Assembly: GCA_039795715.1 (NCBI GenBank) | Contig: JBDKLD010000028.1 | Span: forward strand, 1-8,904 | Reading direction: 5' to 3' | Source of the DNA: JAGOSA01 sp039795715 | GTDB lineage: Bacteria > Patescibacteriota > Minisyncoccia > Phycocordibacterales > UBA9973 | Length of the DNA: 8,904 nucleotides | Shown: positions 1 through 5,118 of the stretch, in pieces | How the letters are laid out: the number at the start of each line of letters is the position of its first letter | How positions within the stretch are numbered: position 1 is the stretch's first letter | The notes under the pieces: model-generated | The model's database searches: none | Seen by the model: the letters and a program-made list of their open reading frames with translations, nothing else | What the model was told of the DNA's origin: nothing | Translations under genes and position numbers: made by a program

Positions 1-28
1 TTTTCGCATCTCTCGCACGCGCACTTAC

Positions 29-57
29 TTTTCAATATTTCTTTTTTAAAGTATGAT
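29..57 (+). promoter_or_regulatory. Possible promoter, -35 TTTTCA / -10 TATGAT
   Basis: A TTTTCA box (29-34, four of six matches to TTGACA) is followed after exactly 17 nt by TATGAT (52-57, five of six matches to TATAAT). Transcription would begin near 64, at the base of the 64-85 hairpin. No gene starts directly downstream, so it could drive a long leader or a small RNA. AT-rich DNA yields such pairs by chance, so this is weak. Confidence 0.22.
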
Positions 58-63
58 GTTTAT

Positions 64-85
64 GTAAAAAGGTTTTCCTTTTTAC
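64..85. repeat. Perfect 9-bp inverted repeat with TTTT loop
   Basis: Bases 64-72 (GTAAAAAGG) pair perfectly with 77-85 (CCTTTTTAC) around a TTTT loop. Only three pairs are G-C, and the following sequence is T-rich but has no clean T-run, so it is a poor intrinsic terminator. It could end a gene lying left of the window or be a leader hairpin. A second small hairpin, CTGCA-GAAA-TGCAG with a GNRA-type tetraloop, lies at 151-164, and TTCGC-N5-GCGAA lies at about 105-119. I see no protein gene in positions 1-200. Confidence 0.35.
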
Positions 86-205
86 TTGTTCTTTATACCT
101 TTGTTTTTCGCCAAACGCGAAGATCAGAGAATACAAATGGGTTCGTATAACTGCAGAAATGCAGCGCGGATCAAGAGCTCAACGTTCAGAATATATTTAT
201 TAAAG

Positions 206-211
206 TATAAT
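206..211 (+). promoter_or_regulatory. -10 box TATAAT ahead of the tRNA-like element
   Basis: A perfect TATAAT lies 4 nt before the predicted 5' end of the tRNA-like element and would place transcription start at about 217-219. No good -35 is visible: the nearest candidate, TTCAGA at 185-190, has a short 15-nt spacer. The same transcript could continue into the FMN-binding protein gene at 342, so this may also be the promoter of the flavinylation operon. Confidence 0.45.
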
Positions 212-214
212 GTG

Positions 215-299
215 GCGCAATGCTCGAGCCTCGCCAAGGCGGGGTTATGGGCAACAAGGTCCAGACCACGATTTTGAGGTTCGATTCCTCAATTGCTCT
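215..299 (+). ncRNA. tRNA-like element, non-canonical (possible tRNA relic or structured leader)
   Basis: Seen: bases 275-291 form a perfect T-arm, 5 bp closing the canonical loop TTCGATT with the invariant G53-C61 pair; 13 nt (GGTTCGATTCCTC) are identical to the T-arm region of the tRNA-Trp gene in this window. The next seven bases, 292-298, pair with 215-221 at six of seven positions, as an acceptor stem should. Between them are 53 nt that do not give a normal D-arm or anticodon arm: GCTC and GAGC (222-229) are adjacent with no D-loop, 229-244 form a strong GC hairpin, and no 7-nt loop with T33 and a purine 37 sits in a 5-bp stem. U8 is absent. Inference: a degenerate or atypical tRNA, or a tRNA-mimicking leader of the downstream operon. 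I cannot assign an amino acid. Confidence 0.35.
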
Positions 300-341
300 C
301 TTCATATTTACTTCATACTCCAAGAGCTACAATGCTTTTGT

Positions 342-818
342 ATGAATACAACAAAGAATATTAAAATCAAAGCCATATCCTACTTTGCGCTTTCTCTAGC
401 TATCGCTGCGGTTATGTATGCTCAAGCTGCAGTACCAGCCACACATGCGAAATCAGCTGTTAGTATTACTCATACTGTCGCTAGTGCCACTGTCGCCCCC
501 ATCGCAACCGAACCTACCGTCGGATTTACTGATGGCACCTACACTGCTACTGGTGACTACTATGTTCCAGGTGGTAGTGAGCAAATAAATGTTACCCTCA
601 CGCTTCAGAGCGGCGTAATTACAAATACAAGCGCCACAGCCGATGCTAGTCGTCGTGATTCTCGCAGATACCAGGACGCATTTATTTCGAAATATAAAAA
701 TCGTGTAATCGGCAAACGAATTGACCAGCTTTCTCTATCAAAGGTCTCTGGCGCCTCGCTCACTACGAAAGGTTTCAATCTTGCACTCGCAAAAATCAAA
801 GCAGAAGCAAAATCGTAA
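342..818 (+). CDS. FMN-binding domain protein, membrane-anchored or secreted (target of ApbE)
   Basis: 158 residues from the ATG at 342. The reading frame is open further upstream through the tRNA-like element, but that part has no protein-like character, and the ATG places a hydrophobic segment (about residues 11-32) near the N-terminus as a signal peptide or anchor. A Ser/Thr/Ala-rich linker (about 33-58) leads to a small FMN-binding domain (about 59-156). Its signature is S-G-A-S-L-T at 136-141, matching the [ST]-G-A-[ST]-x-T motif of NqrC/RnfG-type domains, where the final Thr (T141) takes FMN through a phosphoester bond. It is much smaller than NqrC or RnfG and is essentially the minimal domain. 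The apbE gene starts 15 nt downstream in the same frame, and the membrane reductase follows, so it is probably the extracytosolic one- or two-electron carrier of the module. The final acceptor is unknown. No Shine-Dalgarno sequence is seen; ends in TAA. Confidence 0.85.
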   Translation: MNTTKNIKIKAISYFALSLAIAAVMYAQAAVPATHAKSAVSITHTVASATVAPIATEPTVGFTDGTYTATGDYYVPGGSEQINVTLTLQSGVITNTSATADASRRDSRRYQDAFISKYKNRVIGKRIDQLSLSKVSGASLTTKGFNLALAKIKAEAKS

Positions 819-833
819 TATCGAAATCATTAT

Positions 834-1697
834 ATGACAAAAAGTTTTTCTTTTGATGCCATTGGTACTATGTGGCAGATTAATATAGAAATAGAAAAGG
901 ATATTACTCTGACTGAACTTGAGAAAAAAATTGCCGATCGGATAAGTATTTTTGACAAAGATTACTCACGGTTCAGGAATGATTCTCTGGTTTTTGCTAT
1001 GAGTCAGAAAATTGGAATGTATGATTTACCAAAAGATGCCAAACCTATGTTTGATCTTTATAAAAAATTATACAAAATAACAGACGGCGCATTTACCCCA
1101 CTTATCGGCGACACGCTCATCGACGCAGGCTACGACGCTAACTATTCACTCAAGCCTGGTGTCGTAAAGGCCCCGTATTCATGGCAAGAAGCAATTGAGT
1201 ATGATTATCCAAGTCTTAAAATAAAAAAACCAACTATGCTCGATCTTGGTGGATTGGGAAAAGGTTATTTGGTAGATATTATTTCTGATCTAATAAAATC
1301 AGAATCACTCAATTCTTTTACGATTGATGCCGGTGGAGATATATACACACACAATAGGGAAATAACAATTGGGTTGCAACACCCAGAGCAGAAAGATGAA
1401 GTAATTGGTTCGATAAAAATTAATAACACTAGTCTGTGCGGTTCTGCTGGTAGCTATAGAACTTGGGCAGACTATCATCACATTATCAATCCCCATACTT
1501 TGCATTCACCGAAACACATATTGGCAACATGGGTAAAGGCCTCAAGTACGTTGGTTGCAGACGCTATGGCAACCTGCCTTTTCTTGGTCGATAGTGCTAC
1601 ACTAAGAGCATATTTTGATTTTGAGTTTCTATTAGTCGCCGATGATTTTTCCGTGGAAAAATCAGACAATTTTAAAGCTGATATTTTTACCGCATGA
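834..1697 (+). CDS. apbE: FAD:protein FMN transferase (ApbE family)
   Basis: 287 residues. ApbE enzymes use FAD and Mg2+ to attach FMN to a Thr/Ser of a target domain, releasing AMP. Family landmarks appear in order: D-x-x-x-S-R-F around 43-47; F-T-P-L-I at 87-91; L-D-L-G-G-L-G-K-G-Y at 136-145; the Asp-Ala-Gly-Gly-Asp-Ile stretch at 165-170; C-G-S-A-G-S-Y at 202-208; H-H-I-I-N-P-H-T at 215-222; and V-A-D-A-M-A-T at 241-247, whose Asp and Thr belong to the metal/flavin site. Length is slightly short for the family. Many ApbE proteins are exported lipoproteins; this one starts directly with the catalytic fold and has no signal peptide. An upstream extension is excluded because the in-frame TAA of the FMN-binding gene lies only five codons before the ATG. 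The TGA stop overlaps the next gene's ATG (ATGA), implying translational coupling. The obvious substrate is T141 of the preceding protein. Confidence 0.93.
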   Translation: MTKSFSFDAIGTMWQINIEIEKDITLTELEKKIADRISIFDKDYSRFRNDSLVFAMSQKIGMYDLPKDAKPMFDLYKKLYKITDGAFTPLIGDTLIDAGYDANYSLKPGVVKAPYSWQEAIEYDYPSLKIKKPTMLDLGGLGKGYLVDIISDLIKSESLNSFTIDAGGDIYTHNREITIGLQHPEQKDEVIGSIKINNTSLCGSAGSYRTWADYHHIINPHTLHSPKHILATWVKASSTLVADAMATCLFLVDSATLRAYFDFEFLLVADDFSVEKSDNFKADIFTA

Positions 1698-3205
1698 AAA
1701 CTATAGACACATTTCTCAATAGTATAACTATGTACCGTCTGGTTTTGTTTAGCCTGGCGCTACTTGCTTTTGTAGCGATTATTCTCGGATTTTTCGGGGT
1801 GATTGCTTTTGGCGGTATTGCTTTGATTGTGTCGCTCGTAGTGATTTTATTCTCTTCGTTCATCGCCAACACTTTATTCGCAAAGATTTGGAAAGCACCA
1901 GCAAATGTTGAATCAGTTTGGATCACAGGATATATTTTATTTTTCTTACTTGAGCCACTCATGACTGTTGACGGTGTGCTGACCTTGGTTGCCGCAAGTA
2001 TTATTGCAATGCTGTCAAAATATATTTTTGCAATTGGCAAGCGCCACCTCTTCAATCCAGCCGCTGTTGCCGCACTCGTGCTTAGTCTCTCAGGAAGCGG
2101 TGCTGTTGTCTGGTGGGTAGCAACACCTATTCTCAGTGTCGTGACGTTGGTGGTCGGACTGATGATTGTCCGCAAAATTCGCCGATTTAAAATGTTCATG
2201 ATATTTGTTTTGGTCGCGATTGTGACACTGGTATTTACATATTTGCTACCTGGCGGACTTACGCCCATGTCATTCATCGGAGAAATTCTTTTTTCTTGGC
2301 CGATTATTTTCTTTGCCACGATCATGCTGACTGAACCACTGACGACACCGCCAACGACATTTACTCAAGGTATTTACGCGGCGATCGTCGGGTTGTTTTT
2401 CTCTTCGCAGTTGCACCTAGGTGCGGTGTACGCGACACCAGAATTTGCGCTCATTGTCGGTAATATTTATTCGTATATTGTCAGTTCAAAGCAAAAACTT
2501 TTACTCAAGCTAGTCGAGATAAAACAGATTTCAGCTACGATTTTTGACCTCACGTTTGATTCAAATATTCGATTGAGATTCAACCCTGGGCAATATCTTG
2601 AGTGGACATTGCCACATCAAAAACCAGACAGCAGGGGAAATAGACGATATTTCACCGTGGCGTCTTCGCCAACAGAAAAAGATATTCATGTAGCTGTTCG
2701 TGTTGCCCCAAAGCAGAGCAGTTCGTTCAAGACAAGTATGTTGCACATGCACATCGGTGATACGATGGTTGCTTCGCATCTGATGGGGGATTTTGTATTG
2801 CCGGCAGATGTCAGTAAAAAGTTGGTATTTATTGCTGGCGGTATTGGTGTGACGCCTTTTCGAAGCATGATTAAGTATTTGGCAGATAAAAAAGAAAAAA
2901 GAGATATTGTGCTTTTCTACCAAACTGCAAAAGAAGAAGACCTAGCATTTAGGGATTTTTTTGAAATTGTAAAAGAGGCAGTCGGCATAAAAACTGTGTA
3001 TGTCGTGACCGAGCCTGATACTAGGTGGCAAGGAATGACAGGTCGTTTGACGGAGAAAATGATTAAAGGTTCTTTGCCCGATTATGACGAAAGAATTTTT
3101 TTCCTATCTGGGCCAAATCCCATGGTACAGAGTTACAAAAAATTGCTTCTGTCGCTTGGTATTCAGAAAATAAATATTAAGACTGACTATTTTCCGGGGT
3201 TTTAG
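1694..3205 (+). CDS. RnfD/NqrB-like membrane domain fused to FNR-type FAD/NAD(P) reductase
   Basis: 503 residues. Residues about 13-265 are strongly hydrophobic with roughly 8-10 membrane segments. The R-H-L-F-N-P-A-A motif (117-124) and T-E-P-L-T-T-P-P (213-220) match the conserved loops of RnfD/NqrB subunits. Residues about 270-503 form a ferredoxin-NADP+ reductase-like module: F-N-P-G-Q-Y (296-301) and R-R-Y-F-T (317-321) for FAD, G-G-I-G-V-T-P (382-388) and S-G-P-N-P-M-V (472-478) for NAD(P), with aromatic C-terminus D-Y-F-P-G-F. No C-terminal 2Fe-2S ferredoxin domain is present. I do not see a clear SGAT-type flavinylation motif of classical RnfD; A143-T144-P145 is the nearest candidate. 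Likely role: take electrons from NAD(P)H on the cytoplasmic side and pass them through the membrane domain to the flavinylated partner outside. The start overlaps the apbE stop by 4 nt. Ends in TAG. The exact acceptor, and whether ion transport is coupled, cannot be read from sequence. Confidence 0.87.
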   Translation: MKTIDTFLNSITMYRLVLFSLALLAFVAIILGFFGVIAFGGIALIVSLVVILFSSFIANTLFAKIWKAPANVESVWITGYILFFLLEPLMTVDGVLTLVAASIIAMLSKYIFAIGKRHLFNPAAVAALVLSLSGSGAVVWWVATPILSVVTLVVGLMIVRKIRRFKMFMIFVLVAIVTLVFTYLLPGGLTPMSFIGEILFSWPIIFFATIMLTEPLTTPPTTFTQGIYAAIVGLFFSSQLHLGAVYATPEFALIVGNIYSYIVSSKQKLLLKLVEIKQISATIFDLTFDSNIRLRFNPGQYLEWTLPHQKPDSRGNRRYFTVASSPTEKDIHVAVRVAPKQSSSFKTSMLHMHIGDTMVASHLMGDFVLPADVSKKLVFIAGGIGVTPFRSMIKYLADKKEKRDIVLFYQTAKEEDLAFRDFFEIVKEAVGIKTVYVVTEPDTRWQGMTGRLTEKMIKGSLPDYDERIFFLSGPNPMVQSYKKLLLSLGIQKINIKTDYFPGF

Positions 3206-3209
3206 TTGG

Positions 3210-3238
3210 TTGCCAAAAGCGCCATAGAAAGCTATAAA
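3210..3238 (+). promoter_or_regulatory. tRNA-Trp promoter, TTGCCA-N17-TATAAA
   Basis: TTGCCA (3210-3215) and TATAAA (3233-3238) each match the sigma-70 consensus at five of six positions with the ideal 17-nt spacer. Transcription would start at about 3244-3246, just ahead of the tRNA 5' end at 3249. It begins 5 nt after the reductase stop codon, and no intrinsic terminator separates the two, so read-through from the redox operon is also possible. Confidence 0.65.
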
Positions 3239-3248
3239 TAAGAGCACA

Positions 3249-3319
3249 GGGCGATTAGTTTAGTGGTAGAACGAAGGTCTCCAAAACCTTTGGTGGGGGT
3301 TCGATTCCTCCATCGCCCG
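3249..3319 (+). tRNA. tRNA-Trp (anticodon CCA)
   Basis: 71 nt cloverleaf. Acceptor GGGCGAT (3249-3255) pairs perfectly with ATCGCCC (3312-3318); the discriminator is G (3319), as expected for Trp. The anticodon arm has 5 bp (3274-3278 with 3286-3290) around loop CTCCAAA, giving anticodon CCA at 3281-3283. The T-loop is TTCGATT. The 3' CCA is not encoded. A36 and A37 make this tRNA a standard substrate of MiaA, encoded convergently 2 nt away. Confidence 0.97.
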
Positions 3320-3321
3320 CA

Positions 3322-4197
3322 TTATTTCATTTTTATCCAACTGATTTCTTTGTTGCTTTTAAACCAGGTCATTTGTCGCATTGCATATTGATAGATTTTA
3401 TCGACGAGCGTTTTGATGAGTTCAGCCTCGCCAATTTTTCCCTGCAAGTACATAGTGCAGTAGCGATACTCAAGACCAAGTTCACCAAGTCTTTTCCAGC
3501 TTACACCTTTTTTGTGAAGATTGGCGACTTCGTCGAGCATTCCTAGATAAAGACGTTTTTGCAAACGCTCAACAATTTTCTTGCGGAGTGATTCCCGATC
3601 TGTCTCAATGCCCATCCAAACAATATCGTAAGGCAATTTTTTGCTTTTGGTTTTGACGGTTGGAACGGCACCTAGCTTTTTGGCGATTTCAATTGCGCGA
3701 ATGAGTCTGACTTTATTATTCTGATCGATTGTTTTAGCGCGTTTCGGATCAAGTTTTCTCAGCACTTCAAAAAGTTTCTCGTTGGATTGCAGAGCAAGTT
3801 TTTTTCGCAATGCTTCATTTGGTGGGACATTTGGTAAAGGCCATTTTCCAAAAAGTGCATCAATATAAAAACCGGTTCCGCCGACAATGATTGGGGTTTT
3901 GCCTCTGGCAAGAATATCAATAATGTGTTTTTCAGCTTCGGCTTTAAAATCATGTGCAGTGTATGTTTGTTTTGGCGAAACAACATCGAGCATATAGTGA
4001 GGCACACCCTTCATTTCTTTTTCTGTGACTTTGCCAGAACCAATATCAAGGCCTTTATAAACCTGTCGAGAGTCCGCAGAAATTATTTCACCATTAACCT
4101 TTTTTGCTAGGCCGATTGAATAAGCTGTTTTGCCAACAGCAGTTGGGCCGACGATGACAAAAACAACTTTTTTCTTTTTCGTATCCGTGGTTTTCAT
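3322..4197 (-). CDS. miaA: tRNA dimethylallyltransferase MiaA
   Basis: 291 residues, close to the usual 300-320. MiaA transfers a dimethylallyl group from DMAPP to N6 of A37 in tRNAs reading UNN codons. P-loop G-P-T-A-V-G-K-T is at 17-24; the D-S-R-Q-V-Y-K-G-L-D-I-G catalytic stretch is at 42-53; G-G-T-G-F-Y-I at 106-112; N-K-V-R-L-I-R-A-I-E at 161-170; G-L-E-Y-R at 241-245; Y-A-M-R-Q-M-T-W-F at 271-279. The ATG is forced: the P-loop begins only 16 residues later and no other start codon lies between. That ATG sits 2 nt after the 3' end of tRNA-Leu(CAG), with no room for a ribosome binding site, so after tRNA 3' processing the message would be leaderless. The stop codon is 2 nt from the convergent tRNA-Trp. 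Confidence 0.97.
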   Translation of the reverse strand: MKTTDTKKKKVVFVIVGPTAVGKTAYSIGLAKKVNGEIISADSRQVYKGLDIGSGKVTEKEMKGVPHYMLDVVSPKQTYTAHDFKAEAEKHIIDILARGKTPIIVGGTGFYIDALFGKWPLPNVPPNEALRKKLALQSNEKLFEVLRKLDPKRAKTIDQNNKVRLIRAIEIAKKLGAVPTVKTKSKKLPYDIVWMGIETDRESLRKKIVERLQKRLYLGMLDEVANLHKKGVSWKRLGELGLEYRYCTMYLQGKIGEAELIKTLVDKIYQYAMRQMTWFKSNKEISWIKMK

Positions 4198-4199
4198 AG

Positions 4200-4283
4200 T
4201 GCCCAGGAGAAGACTTGAACTTCCATGGGATTGCTCCCGCTACGACCTGAACGTAGTGCGTCTACCAATTTCGCCACCTGGGC
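4200..4283 (-). tRNA. tRNA-Leu (anticodon CAG)
   Basis: 84 nt class II tRNA. Acceptor GCCCAGG (4283-4277) pairs with CCTGGGC (4207-4201); discriminator A at 4200. The anticodon stem CTACG/CGTAG closes loop TTCAGGT, giving CAG, which reads the leucine codon CUG. A long variable arm is present, as expected for Leu. CCA is not encoded. Position 36 is G, so this tRNA should not be a MiaA substrate. It lies 8 nt after the HD-domain gene and 2 nt before miaA. Confidence 0.95.
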
Positions 4284-4291
4284 AGGTGATG

Positions 4292-4882
4292 CTACTTTTT
4301 GAAAAACTTGTGTTTGTTTTTTTGCAAGTAATCCATTGTCTCCTTGTTGAACATTTGTGCAAACGAGGAGATATCTTTTATTTTGCTTTGTTTTCGGTCA
4401 ATAAAATCATCAATACTCACATTTCTTTTTATCCAATGATCTTGTTCAGATAGTATCACTACAAAAATTGGTTCTAATTTTTCTATAATATAAACAAATT
4501 TACTTTCTGCGTCGGTCCGTTTTTCGTATTTTGATATTGTAGACCACATATCTTCTAGATGCGGAAATTGTTTTTGAAGTTTTTGAAAAGATTTATGCTC
4601 CTTTGCACTTTTGACTTTTTTCGGAGTATTTTTATAAATTGAAACATCCCCAGCATATACCTCTACTAAATCATGTACCAATGCGTATTTGAGAATTTTT
4701 GAAATTTTTAGCTTTAGCTTATATTTCTCAACAATAAACCAGCAAAGCATTGCTACTCTATATGAATGTTCAATGTCGTTGTCGGATTCCTTTGAGTTGT
4801 GTATTGAGCTTAGGTCACGATAAACACCATTATATTTTTTCAATAATTTTTGAAAATTTAGAATATCTAGCAACTTCTTCAT
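4292..4882 (-). CDS. HD-domain phosphohydrolase, YfbR/HDDC2-like
   Basis: 196 residues. The fold matches HD hydrolases of the YfbR/HDDC2 group, which dephosphorylate deoxynucleoside 5'-monophosphates; the substrate here is not known. Metal and catalytic positions: H39 in I-E-H-S, H70-D71 in V-H-D-L, E74, and D79 in A-G-D. The usual last metal ligand, Asp in a D-K-L motif, is replaced by Glu (E134 in I-I-E-K-L). The Lys-rich middle (88-104) and the T-D-A-E-S-K-F-V-Y helix are typical of the family. The chosen ATG at 4882 lies 4 nt after tRNA-Leu(CAA); the frame stays open into the tRNA, but a start there would translate tRNA sequence. No ribosome binding site can fit. The gene is sandwiched between two tRNA-Leu genes in one - strand unit with miaA. 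Confidence 0.82.
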   Translation of the reverse strand: MKKLLDILNFQKLLKKYNGVYRDLSSIHNSKESDNDIEHSYRVAMLCWFIVEKYKLKLKISKILKYALVHDLVEVYAGDVSIYKNTPKKVKSAKEHKSFQKLQKQFPHLEDMWSTISKYEKRTDAESKFVYIIEKLEPIFVVILSEQDHWIKRNVSIDDFIDRKQSKIKDISSFAQMFNKETMDYLQKNKHKFFKK

Positions 4883-4886
4883 ATTG

Positions 4887-4971
4887 TGCCGGAGAGAGGA
4901 CTCGAACCTCCACAGTGTTGCCACCAATCGATTTTGAGTCGATCGCGTATAACCAATTTCGCCACTCCGGC
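4887..4971 (-). tRNA. tRNA-Leu (anticodon CAA)
   Basis: 85 nt class II tRNA. Acceptor GCCGGAG (4971-4965) pairs with CTCCGGC (4894-4888); discriminator A at 4887. The anticodon stem ATCGA/TCGAT closes loop CTCAAAA, giving anticodon CAA, which reads UUG. A36-A37 mark it as a MiaA substrate. The D-arm region TGGCGAAATTGG is identical to that of tRNA-Leu(CAG). CCA is not encoded. It is the first gene of the - strand unit with the HD gene, tRNA-Leu(CAG) and miaA; a TAGTAT box lies upstream on the same strand (5007-5002) without a good -35. Confidence 0.96.
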
Positions 4972-5106
4972 CTAATCACTGCTACTCAAAGCAATGTTCG
5001 CATACTACCAGTTTTGGAGACTTTTTTCTAGTTTATACACATTATTTACACACAATTTAAACAAAATTAACCAAATATTCATGTGGCTGTTGCAAGAAAA
5101 ATACTA

Positions 5107-5112
5107 TATACT
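5107..5112 (+). promoter_or_regulatory. Possible -10 box TATACT for parB
   Basis: TATACT (five of six matches) ends 6 nt before the ATG at 5119, so transcription would start at or beside the A of that ATG and give a leaderless parB message. No good -35 is present (TTGCAA at 5090-5095 is too close). If used, it excludes the alternative GTG start at 5083. Weak on its own. Confidence 0.3.
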
Positions 5113-5118
5113 ATTCCC

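Noticed and set aside
64..299. tmRNA gene ending in the T-arm at 275-291
   Set aside because: No complementary 5' acceptor segment, no conserved tmRNA 5' core and no tag reading frame are found upstream; the best acceptor partner is local (215-221).
210..341. Upstream extension of the FMN-binding protein to an ATG at 210
   Set aside because: It would translate the tRNA-like element and put charged, Arg-rich sequence ahead of the signal peptide; the ATG at 342 gives a normal exported protein.
215..341. FMN riboswitch in the leader of the flavin operon
   Set aside because: The conserved RFN-element blocks are absent; the structure resembles a tRNA T-arm instead.
1687..2325. Long open frame on the - strand opposite the membrane reductase
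   Set aside because: It is antisense to a clearly recognisable RnfD/NqrB-like sequence, has no recognisable domain and a Thr/Ile-rich composition typical of the complement of membrane-protein codons.
4130..4453. + strand open frame crossing miaA start, tRNA-Leu(CAG) and the HD gene end
   Set aside because: It runs antisense through a tRNA and two real genes; no coding support.
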